Shown here in pieces: positions 9,501 to 17,033 of a DNA stretch of 47,500 nucleotides (position 1 is the stretch's first letter; each line of letters begins with the position of its first letter). A program made the position numbers and the translations under genes. The notes beneath the pieces were generated by a model that saw only the letters and a list, made by a program, of their open reading frames with translations, ran no database searches and had not been told where the DNA came from. Source of the stretch: Mesostigma viride (Eukaryota > Streptophyta > Mesostigmatophyceae > Mesostigmatales > Mesostigmataceae); contig RPFO01001075.1 of assembly GCA_009746045.1 (NCBI GenBank), positions 1 through 47,500 of the forward strand, written 5' to 3'.

Positions 9501-10620
9501 TCCGGTCCCGTCGGCTGACACGGATTTTGTTGCGAGCACCCCAATGCAGAAGAGGGTATTGGAGGCTCGTAACGTGGAGGGTCCGCCGACAGTCTCAGGT
9601 GGAGGGCCGGCGTTTGCCGGATTGATGCGCCCGACTGAGGTGGTCGATGTTGAGGCGCCGCCAGGGACATCGAACGCACCGTTGACCGCATTGACGGATA
9701 TCTTCGATCGAACAAGGATGCCCTTCCACGCTCCAACGGTACATTCGGCCGGTAAATTTCATTTTCAATAAACGAGTTTAATAAGTACCTTAATATATTT
9801 CTACATAAGTTTTTTTGCATCAGTCCATGGCTTCATTGATTTCTCACACGACCCTTCCGTATTCATGTTAATTGGCATGTGCTTACGTGCAGGGAAAGGC
9901 GAAGAAGAAACTCCAGTTCGGTTTCCCCGTGGATCCGCGTTTGGGACTGTGTCCGGAGAGGCCGGCCGTGTTGTTGGCCAGGCCGCGGTCGGCGCACCAG
10001 TTGCACAACCGGGGGCGGGAGGGGCCTCCCTCCCACCCAACGCACCCCACGCACCACCCTTACCGTGCGGTCAGCCAGAAAAAACGTACGAAGAGTTGAT
10101 GGCAGAGGCGGCGGCTGCGCAGGGGCAGAAGGCAAAACGTCGGGGAGGGGGCAGGCGAGGGGCGGGGCAGGAGACGGAGGGTGCCGACGAACCTTCACAG
10201 CCGCAGAAGGGTGGTGGTCAGGGCAGAGATGGTGGGGGGCTGCCAGTTGCGGAAAAGGGGGCGGTTTGCACAGCGGTCGACCCAATCAGGGACGTTGAGC
10301 CAGACGTCCGGATGCGCTTTATGGATGGCGCGAAACTGGGTCGCGGAGGTTGGACTTCGAAATGGGTAGAGGACATGTGGCTAAACTGGCAGCACAAGTA
10401 CCCCAAAAAGGAAGATTTTCTGCTCTTTGGCACCCTCCTGGGCCGCGAGAAGGAGAAGGTGGTGATCAGATGGTTTGATGAAGGGTACGAACTCGGTCGG
10501 AGTGATGAGAGCGAGAGAAGGTTTCGTTTCCCCCTGAAGTTCGCCAGCGAACATGTTACTCTCCTGAAGGAAGGCGCCAGCTGGGACAACATTCCTTCAC
10601 ATCGACCTGGCAAGCGATGA
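3521..10620 (+). CDS. Large seven-exon gene, unknown protein of ~1,960 aa
   Basis: Splice signals and frames define exons 3521-4193, 4315-4371, 4501-4581, 4707-5213, 5645-6832, 7079-9751 and 9893-10620, with GT-AG introns. The three best joins are phase-consistent: GNE|YVQ, REQK|VSERVG, and a phase-1 Gly codon split between 9751 and 9893. The start ATG directly follows TTGTTGCAG. In order the product has a Pro/Ala-rich N-terminus, a Lys-rich segment (KGKGKGKE), a long globular middle, a second globular region ending near 8500, an acidic tract (DDDSSSDEDDDS and following Glu/Asp), an Arg/Gly-rich tract, five 24-residue repeats, and a C-terminal block with WTSKWVEDMWLNWQHKYP. I recognise no family. 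The frame shifts near 3660, 4100, 7350, 7700, 8085, 8490, 8700 and 9085, several at G or C runs. It is therefore either a decaying gene or a correct gene with assembly indels. Confidence 0.5.
4637..4657 (+). repeat. 21-nt cluster hairpin, copy 6, intronic
   Basis: GTTACGAC-GGCC-GGCGTTTCT within intron 4582-4706. The G to A change in the 5' arm pairs with the T of GGCGT, giving an A-T pair where other copies have G.T. Confidence 0.6.
4707..5213 (+). CDS. Exon 4 of the large gene
   Basis: A 507-nt exon of 169 codons without a break, bounded by TTGCAG and GTAAGT. It encodes EAGRQGGANLQG..., a probable helical segment (MTRFKEQADAYKLRTLAKRV), and a Lys/Ala-rich end (SPKTAKGSKKAAEAAAVEGNE). Its last 15 bases are duplicated together with the following intron. 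Confidence 0.6.
5204..5644 (+). repeat. Triplicated intron unit with duplicated 5' splice site
   Basis: The intron 5214-5644 consists of three tandem copies (periods about 152 and 139 nt) of a unit that begins in the exon end (GGGGAATGAG) and continues through GTAAGT, a TACCTCTGTTGTGAGGGGG stretch, one 21-nt hairpin (5271-5291, 5418-5438, 5562-5582) and a T-rich part. Copy two keeps a perfect second donor (GAG|GTAAGT at 5366). Copy three has it changed to GCCAAGT. Only the last unit is followed by the acceptor ACTGCAG at 5644. Two in-register donors are therefore available for one acceptor. Confidence 0.75.
5645..6832 (+). CDS. Exon 5 of the large gene
   Basis: A 1,188-nt exon with 396 unbroken codons, the longest clean stretch of the gene. 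It starts YVQAERATHAAILYSIS and ends TWWQIREQK before GTAAGC. A basic KGKALKGKGKGKE segment is followed by an acidic one (SQDDDDILDVNDE). Then comes a long globular part with conserved-looking aromatic blocks (DKLVIPVWRYSFQFLADRCP; GFLVLDGNHFTTLIK). No catalytic motif that I know is visible. Confidence 0.6.
6833..7078 (+). repeat. Intron 5 with three hairpin units
   Basis: The intron runs from GTAAGC to GATGCAG and holds three near-identical hairpins, GCGAC-CGCC-GGCGT, at 6842-6862, 6911-6931 and 6968-6988. Their spacing is 69 and 57 nt. Each is followed by a T-rich stretch, so the unit is again a hairpin plus pyrimidine-rich intron sequence. Confidence 0.7.
7079..9751 (+). CDS. Exon 6 of the large gene, multiple frame breaks
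   Basis: Overlapping open frames follow one another without gaps. VSERVGEMIGIVRQLG... runs to about 7345. Then frame +1 (DKWGPDQKNFMQRWLFWCEDP...) runs to 7705, a third frame (MAACKQLDGTFNPVLV...) to about 8085, another (WRDRLEAYSDWKG...) to about 8490, and then PPYQNWLVEDGWEDLAYF with the acidic tract. The breaks at about 7347 (G6) and 7695 (C7) are homopolymers. The exon ends at GCCG|GTAAAT. Composition stays protein-like on each side of every break, so the frames belong together. Confidence 0.45.
8570..8745 (+). repeat. Purine-rich GAG/GAT tract coding acidic segment
   Basis: Low-complexity GAGGAGGAT-type triplets encode a nearly pure Asp/Glu run in the large gene. Long acidic runs are common in nuclear and chromatin-associated proteins. 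As DNA, the strand asymmetry (purines on plus) could favour triplex formation and replication slippage, and could explain nearby frame changes. Confidence 0.6.
8950..9290 (+). repeat. Coding 72-bp minisatellite, five copies
   Basis: Five tandem copies have starts spaced 72, 71, 72 and 72 nt (GGAAACG or GGTAACG-type marks at 8972, 9044, 9115, 9187 and 9259). In frame, each encodes 24 residues with the core GNAGGRICDEEGDRQ. The 71-nt copy shifts the frame, so copies 1-2 and 3-5 are read in different frames. The last copy is degenerate. Each unit contains the palindrome CGCCGGCG, as do several intronic hairpins. Confidence 0.8.
9752..9892 (+). other. Intron 6 of the large gene
   Basis: A 141-nt AT-rich intron runs from GTAAAT to GTGCAG. 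It splits a glycine codon in phase 1 (G + GG). It carries no hairpin copy. Confidence 0.6.
9893..10620 (+). CDS. Terminal exon of the large gene
   Basis: After the acceptor GTGCAG the frame reads GKGEEETPVRFPRGS... for about 242 residues without a break to TGA at 10618-10620. A Pro/Gly/Ala-rich, Lys/Arg-rich linker (KAKRRGGGRRGAGQE) leads into a compact C-terminal block of about 100 residues. That block contains MDGAKLGRGGWTSKWVEDMW, FLLFGTLLGREKEKVV and a final HVTLLKEGASWDNIPSHRPGKR. The block looks like a folded domain but matches nothing I know. Confidence 0.6.
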
Positions 10621-11150
10621 TGGGCAAGGACTTTGCACGAAGTCGCGTTTTGCACGTTTGCCCACCGCAACATTCAGAAATGCAGATGTACATAGTAGTT
10701 CGATCAGTGACCGCGACTTCTGGAAGTGGCAGTTTAGTAGAAGGGTTGACGTGTCGAATGTATATATGGTGCGGCGCGTCGAAGGGGATCCACGCTGATT
10801 GAGCACTTGCATGTGTTCTTTAAACATATTCGGACATGTATGAAATGAATAAATTGTTTGGACGATTGCAAATTGATTGATTGAAGAATGAGATACCATT
10901 ATTAATTGAAAAATGTAAAACCTTATTGCGAATTTGTACTTCAAACTTTCACATGCATGCCCCAAATTGTGCATTTGTGCAGGTTTAGCTTATGAGAAGT
11001 AGCATTTATCTACAAATATTGAGAAATTTAGGGGCACTTGGGGTTGTTGGCCATGTTCATTCATGATAAAATGGACTTTTTATGCTGTAAAATCATATTC
11101 CACTAGTCCAAAACGCTGCTTTCATGACGTCAAAAGTACCAGCAATGGCC
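10621..11150. other. AT-rich 3' flank, no gene seen
   Basis: This is an AT-rich stretch with possible poly(A)-type motifs (AATAAATTG near 10847). It contains no credible coding frame. At about 11105-11168 it carries sequence that recurs, in opposite orientation, near 19308-19375 (CTACTGCTCCAA ... GGTACTTTTGA), so a dispersed repeat begins before the first LINE fragment. Confidence 0.5.
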
Positions 11151-11159
11151 CTAGGTTGG

Positions 11160-11706
11160 AGCAGTAGATGTTGGGGACGCCCCTCCGTCCCGTCGAGCAG
11201 GCGCGGCAGCGGTGGTTTACTGGATGCCCCTATCACCATCGCCTCAGTTTTGACACTAATCTCCAACCCCACCGCCCGCGCCTCCAGGCCCAGGCAGTCC
11301 AGCCAGGTCTGAATGTGCTCGGGGCTCTCGATGAGGGTGGTATCATCCGCATACTGATCAGGTCGGCAAGGCGGTAACCAGGTCTAACCCCGCCGTGCTC
11401 TTTCACGTTAAGGATGTCCAAGCCTGGCGCGAACCCCTTAAGAGCAGTAAAGCGCGCACGTGCCCGGCGCATGACGTGATCCACGACAATAATGAACAGG
11501 TATGGGGACAGGACACAACCTTGCCACACCCCGTGGTGAAGGGGGAATGGTGGAGTGGTGCCCTCCGCAGTCCGCACTACTGCCTGTGAGCCCTCATGCA
11601 GTCGGCGGATGGCAGCAATAAACGCAGGCGGCGGGTACCCGATCCAGAGCTAGGATGGCCCAAAGAGCCTCCCAGAGAACCGTGTCAAAGGCCTTGATAT
11701 AGTCAA
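11160..11706 (-). mobile_element. LINE reverse transcriptase fragment (family A)
   Basis: Read on the minus strand, this encodes the palm of a non-LTR reverse transcriptase: VDYIKAFDTVLW (motif A type), then GVWQGCVLSPYLFIIVVDHV, then EARAVGLEISVK-like sequence. The frame is broken near the YADD region. Both ends are truncated. The 5' end meets an ORF1 fragment at a CCGCC microhomology near 11707, and the 3' end stops after the LLDG(T) segment. Similar sequence lies at 36345-37200 on the plus strand. Confidence 0.8.
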
Positions 11707-11881
11707 CAACCGCCCTGAGCATCCGCCCCCTGACGAGCCGGACTGGAAAGAAATAGACTTTGACGTCAAATCAGCTACATGGTGGACACAAGGCCGCGCA
11801 AATCCTACCCAGTTTATGAACGCCGTGTTCTTCGGGTCGCGCACCTCGCTTCTTGCCCTGGGCAAGCACTTTTACGTCCAA
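11707..11881 (+). mobile_element. Half-LINE copy 1, 5' piece of ORF1
   Basis: The sequence encodes PPDEPDWKEIDFDVKSATWW...FGSRTSLLALGKHFYVQ, nearly identical to the ORF1 N-terminal part at 18490-18670 (minus). It ends with ttttacgtccaa (11870-11881), the left target-site duplication of the LINE insertion that splits this copy. It resumes at 13577. Confidence 0.85.
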
Positions 11882-12279
11882 TTAATTAATTAATTAATTA
11901 GACTCGTGCTCCCGTTGGGGAGTCACGGAGCATTAACCCCGATGAATGGATGGATGGGTGCACACATTCCTACCGGTCTAATCTATCTACATTGGCTACA
12001 TACTACATCTATCTAACAACATTCTATCTACATCATCTATCTAGGCAGCCGCACGCTGCCCTAGGGGGAGCTATCTAGCGTGCCTCCCGCGGGATTGCAC
12101 ACGCGGGCGCTTCCCCACTGGGGGGGGCTCGTTGTCCTCTATGACCTGGGCCCACTTGGCCTTGTCCATCATCTTCTTCCAAATCACGGAGAGGCCTAGG
12201 CCCCCCATGTCCTCTACTAGCTGTTCTTTGAAGGTGCGGGCCTTGCGGCGTCTAACATCACTGGGCCCAGCCCACGTCA

Positions 12280-12772
12280 GGCCGGGCCCACTTCAAATGT
12301 TCCGCCGTCCAAGCCAAATGTGTGACACTTTTTCGCTATTTTCGCAAAAAAAAAAAAAAAATTCGCACGAGTTCGCGTGATTTTCGCGTGATTTTCGCAA
12401 AATTTTCACACATTTTCGCACGATTTCGCACGATTTCGCACAATTTTGCATGATTTCGCACAATTTCGCATGGATTTCAACCAAGGGTCGTTTTGGGGAG
12501 TGACGTTTGACAAAATTTCGCATGAATTCTTACACGTTGTGCACATCAAAATTTTTTACCGTCGACATTTTTCACATGAAATTTCGCACGATTTCAGCAA
12601 ATTTCGCACAAATTCGCACGATTTCAGCAAATTTCACACGATTTCAGCAAATTTCGCACAATTTCGCACAATTTCGCACGACGAATCACTCTGCAGAGTG
12701 ACGATCGTCGAAAAAGTCAAAAAAACGACAAAAAGTGTCACACTTTTCGGAACATTTGAAGTGGGCCCGGCC
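12280..12772. mobile_element. 493-bp MITE with 25-bp TIRs and GTCA TSD
   Basis: Terminal inverted repeats begin GGCCGGGCCCACTTCAAATG and match for 25 bp at both ends, followed by a partly conserved GTGTGACACTTTTT block. The element is flanked by GTCA on both sides (12276-12279 and 12773-12776). Removing it restores continuous LINE sequence (CTCCTGACGTGGGC on the minus strand). The interior has no ORF. It is AT-rich and made largely of degenerate units of the ATTTCGCACG type. A non-autonomous DNA element is the best reading; superfamily uncertain. Confidence 0.88.
12360..12690. repeat. ATTTCGCACG-type degenerate tandem repeat in MITE
   Basis: About 20 imperfect copies of a 9-14 nt motif, ATTTCGCAC(A/G) or GATTTCAGCAA, fill the interior of the MITE in two blocks either side of 12480-12580. 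This may represent transposase-binding repeats or slippage expansion. Confidence 0.75.
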
Positions 12773-13576
12773 GTCAGGAGGTGCCGGCCAGGCTGGGCTG
12801 GTCGCAGTCCTGCGGGGGGGCCACGTGAGGTGTCTACCTGGTTGGTGCGAGCTAGGTGCCCTACTAGCTGCAGGCGGCGTTGCTTAATTGTGCTGGTGAT
12901 ATAGGGCATGCCCTGGTACAGGTCCTCATTGCGGACATGAGCAGCATATCCTACTCTGAAAATGGAACGCAGCATGCTGGTGACCGCGCCGTCCAGCTTG
13001 CGGGCCAGGTCGGCGGTGAGGGTCCACGTCTCGGCGCCATACGTGAGAACAGGAAGGACGAGGACCTTGAACAGGTCCTGTTTCTCGATCTTGCCCAGGG
13101 GCTTGCGCCATAGGGCCCGGTACTGGCGTAAAGCGTGCCAGGCGAGGGAGATGCGGTGGTCCACATCCACCTCGCAGCTAGGGAGCAGGCTGCCCAGCAG
13201 CTTAACGCGGTCCCGATACAGGACTCGAGAGCCGTCTAGGAGATAGAGGGGCGGCGCTGAGGTGGTGAGCCCAACCGCCAGAGCCTCTGTCTTCTTGCTG
13301 ACCTCAAGCCCCACTGCACGGGCCTCGAGAGCCAGGCAGTCAAGCCATGTCTGCACGTGCTCAGTGTCCTCAAAGAGGGTGGTGTCGTCTGCGTAAATGA
13401 TGTCTGCGAGCCGAATCTCCGTGTCCGCACCGCCATGCCAGAATTTGTTAGCAACCTGCACTCCTGGTTCCCTGCCCACGATGCGGGCAAATCGCTTGCG
13501 CGCCTGAATCATTACGTATTCGACAACAATAATGAACAGGTAGGGCGACAGCACGCAGCCCTGCCACACACCCACG

Positions 13577-15039
13577 TTTTACGTCCAAGGCCGCATCATT
13601 ATTATGCCTACCCGCATGGATTCCCCGGCCGTCGGATCTGTCCAGCTACTCCCGCCCCCGCCTTCAGCTCCTCGCCCTCTGCTGCCTCCTCGGGCGCTCT
13701 GTCGCCAACATCTGGGCCCCCCCCTCCACCTCCGAAATTCGCTCCATCATCAACAACGCCATCGAACAGCACGTGACACCCCTGGCCGCAGATGTGGCGG
13801 CCATGGGCGGCACGTTGGCTGCCGAGCTTCCCATCCTCTCCTCCACCACCACCGCCACCTCCAAGCTCCTCGCCTCCACCTCCACCACAACCGACGCCCT
13901 CACGGCCCAGCTTCTCGCCATCGACAAGCGCCTGCAGGACAATGCCATAGCCATCGAATGCTTGCAGAACATTGCCGGCATCACTGCTCAGGCGGTGAAG
14001 GACATCGCCGCTCGGCCAGCCCCTGCTGGCCCTGCCGGCGATGCTCCTCCCATCCCGACCTGGGCGGACATGCTTAAGCAACACGCCACCTCCACCACCT
14101 CCGCCGTCGCCGCCCAGCTTAAGCAGCAGACGCTGGACCTCCGCGAGGAGGCCGAGCTCGCCAAGCGCAGCCTTAACGTCATAGTCAAGCACTTCGACCC
14201 GCTGCAGGACGAGACCTCCGAGACCCTTGCCCTGGCGTTTGAGAACAAAATCCTTGTCCCCATGGCTATCACTGGTAAGGGCAAGCCGCGGCCGGGGGGT
14301 GACCCGCCTTCCCCGCTCGCGGGGTAAGGCCGGCCCCTCCCCCTTGCTCCTCACCTTTGACACCATGGCGGATAAGATGGAGTTCCTCAAGTGTCGCAAG
14401 CGGCTTGGGGGGACCGCCTACGTGTACGTTGGACGACGACTTGACCTTGACGCAGCAACAACGGCGACGGGAGTTATGGCCGACCTACCTCCAGCTTCGG
14501 CAGACGGCGGGGCAGAAGCCGGTCTACTGGAAGGGGGCGGACATCTACGTCGCCCACAAGCCCTGGCAGGCGACCCCTGCAACCCCAGCCACCCCAGCCA
14601 CCCCAGCCTAGGGAATATAGCAGTAGTGTAGACTAGAAAGCTTAGTGACGTGGCCATGTATGCCTACGTGATGGGCCCACGGCACCCGCCCTTGCACTAG
14701 CCGTAGCAATGTCGAGTCATGCTTTGCCCATGCAGGGAGTTACTCCCTGCTGAGAGGCCATGTGTACCCTAGCTATAGCCTAGCCACATACCTTCCACCC
14801 CATATGTCATGTAGGCCTTAGAACTAGGCCCTCTCCTCAAGCCCCCCCTGGGTGCCTGTGCTTGTTTAGGAGGCATGAACCATCATGGAGGTGCAGGTGC
14901 ACCTAGTGCACCCAGAGCCGGTGTAAGTTGTACATCCTACACCTGCAGGTTGTCGCCCTGATTGTATTACAAACCCATAGATGCCCCTTTCTCAGGGCTA
15001 TGTGTTACATATGCTCCCCACGGAGCTATGATTTTAATT
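13577..15039 (+). mobile_element. Half-LINE copy 1 (ORF1, 3'UTR, TTAA tail)
   Basis: This continues the element interrupted at 11881. The coding part has a coiled-coil-like Ala/Thr-rich segment (VTPLAADVAAMGGT...DIAARPAPA). It then has a domain with TWADMLKQH, AKRSLNVIVKHFD, a KAGPSPLLLTF strand, DDDLTLTQQQRRRELWP and VYWKGADIYVAHKPW before the stop. This is the layout of LINE ORF1 RNA-binding proteins, a coiled coil followed by an RRM/CTD-like region. The frame is broken near 13615, 14325 and 14420. No ORF2 follows. Instead comes a 430-nt 3'UTR ending in TATGTGTTACATATGCTCC-CCAC-GGAGC and (TTAA)n. Confidence 0.85.
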
Positions 15040-15056
15040 AATTAATTAATGTCCTA

Positions 15057-15325
15057 GCTCTTGTATAGCCATGATGATCTTCCCCCACATCACATACTCC
15101 CCCTTAGCTGGGCATAGTGTGAAGATTATGAGGGTGCAGGTGCCTTGGTGCACCTAGAGCAAGGGTCGCTTACATTCCCACCCTTGCAGGAAGTAGCCTA
15201 GAATGTATGAAAAGCCATATGCCCCTTCTCAGGGATATGTGCTACGTTGACTCCCAACGGAGTGATGTTCCTAATTAATTAATTAATTAATTGTGGGGAC
15301 TTTTTGTTGACTATTAATTAATTAA
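15057..15325 (+). mobile_element. Truncated half-LINE 3' end with TTAA tail
   Basis: About 215 nt matches the half-LINE 3'UTR at 21545-21770 (TGATCTTCCCCC, GCACCTAGAGCAAGGGTC, GCAGGAAGTAGC, TATGTGCTACGTTGACTCC-CAAC-GGAGT). It is followed by (TTAA)n, a short spacer and another (TTAA)n. It appears to have inserted in the tail of copy 1. Confidence 0.75.
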
Positions 15326-15329
15326 TTAA

Positions 15330-17029
15330 CCCCTAAATGGGCAGAAATACTGCCGATGCATCGGCTGTAACTTCACAATTTTGCAAACCAGATGCCATCC
15401 AACCCACCCATATCCAATGGCTGTCCTTGGGGGCCAAGCATGTCCATGAGTTGCCCTTCGGGTTGGTATATCACAACCTTACATATATGCAGGGTAGGCC
15501 ATGTATAACTGCCGTCAAAGTCAGGGGGGTCAAGACGAGCGTTTTCATTTTTGGTAGAATGTGCATTTTGAATTATGTTGTAAGAGCTAGGCACCTACCA
15601 CTTCAGGGATGATAAACAATTAGTTGCTGAACAGTTTGAGCCATTGGGGTCATCATTTGGGTGGGTATACCAGCAGTTACACCCAGTACAGCCCATAGGG
15701 GTACCGTTGGTAAAAAGCAACCAAAGGGGTAGGGGTGGGCATACTACCTACTAATACCTACTAAAAATGTCCCCCAACCATGCCACACAATACATTTCCC
15801 TTCCACAATGATGGGGAAACATAACTGCATCATCACACTGCCCTTACATGGCACCTATGTGCAGGTGCCACCTTGTCCATGCACGTAGGTAACGTGGTAC
15901 GGATACCCTACGCAAGGCATGCATTCTAGGAGGCAGCCACCAACAAACTAGTGATTTTAAGCCTATTTCAGCTTGCCCTAGCAAGGATAAACTAGGCCTA
16001 AGCTGCTATAGCTTGCCAGGTGATGGCCAGCACACCTGGTGGCACATGCTGACAATGGGAAGCTTCTACTCACCGGGTACATGCTTGATGATGCCACAGA
16101 GACCAGCCAACTGCCTCACACTCATGCAATATGTGTGTGGGAAATGTATAACAAACATATATGGAGGTATTCAAACCCATACAGCCTCTAAAACTTATCA
16201 CCATCACACTATGGCAGGTCAACTGACTGAGGGAAGCATCTAAGAATGGTGTTTTAGGAAGGGGCCAGGCCATGGTCAAGAAAGAGCATGAATAATGAAG
16301 AAAGAATGTGCTACACAAGCTACAACGTATATATAAACGTCAAACATCGACAAGAAAACGATAACTCAGCTTTACCTGGCATGGCTGGCATTACCTTGGC
16401 CCAGGCGGTGGCCGCAAAATGGCGCATTTCGGCACACCAAAGTTGTGCAGCATGGTCGCTAGATTCGACGATTTCTGGCCACCCTTGCACGTTTACGACT
16501 ACAAATCATCATAAAAAGTACAAAGAAACCGATATATCCTTTAAAATACGCCGGAAAGTTATTGCTGTCAACGTTTCTATCGTCCGGCCTGATCGCAGTT
16601 TTTTCCAGCAAGAACGCTGCCGACACCTATCAAATGGCATTCCCGCGAACCAAAAATTGGCCTGTATCATCTTTAGGACGTATAAAATCAATTTCCTGAG
16701 TTTGGTCAGAAAATTCGAACGAAAACGTAAATGCCATGCGTGGGCGCAAGCCGCCATGGCCAGGTCGTCGTTTTCCGGAATGCACGTTCTACGTGAAAAA
16801 GTACCCTGACCCCTTGTACTTTGACCGGCCAGAACACCTCTATAACTTTGTCAGAAGTATGCAAACCCTAGTACCATGCTGTGAGGAAAATTATAAACTT
16901 TCGATCTTCTCAGCTAAACTTTTCCTAATTCTCAATAGTTTTCGCGGCATTTGGTCCCCCGAGAAGGGGCCGACGTGTCGGCTGTAACTCAGTTTTAGGC
17001 GGAAAATCGGCAGCCAGACCATTTAGGGG
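15330..17029. mobile_element. piggyBac-like element 1, TTAA-flanked, non-autonomous
   Basis: A 1,700-bp unit begins CCCCTAAATGG and ends CCATTTAGGGG, with TTAA on both sides (15326-15329 and 17030-17033). Subterminal sequence CTGCCGAT is also shared between the ends. TTAA targeting with C-rich short TIRs is diagnostic of the piggyBac superfamily. No transposase frame with the expected DDD residues is seen; the longest plus ORF (16288-16809) does not resemble one. The element would have to be mobilised in trans. It lies between the two arms of the large inverted repeat, inside TTAA-repeat tails. Confidence 0.82.
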
Positions 17030-17033
17030 TTAA

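Larger units (their letters stand above)
11882..13576 (-). mobile_element. 5'-truncated LINE (family B) with 12-bp TSD
   Basis: The insertion is flanked by ttttacgtccaa at 11870-11881 and 13577-13588. The uninterrupted site exists at 18480-18495, so the boundaries are precise. On the minus strand it starts inside the reverse transcriptase (MGVWQGCVLSPYLFIIVVEYVM), continues through the catalytic YADDTTLF, LTYGAETWTL and QRRLQLVGHLARTNQVD, then the C-terminal WKKMMDKAKWAQVIEDNEPPPVGKRPRV. A 3'UTR follows, with a CTCCCCAACGGGAG hairpin and a (TTAA)n tail. Non-LTR elements integrate by target-primed reverse transcription, which explains the 5' truncation and the TSD. A MITE interrupts the ORF2 end at 12280-12772. 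Confidence 0.92.

Noticed and set aside
3521-10620. Calling the large gene a known retrotransposon polyprotein
   Set aside because: No protease, reverse transcriptase, RNase H or integrase motif is visible in any exon.
16288-16809. 173-aa ORF as piggyBac transposase
   Set aside because: Too short, without the spaced Asp residues or the Cys-rich C-terminal motif of that family.
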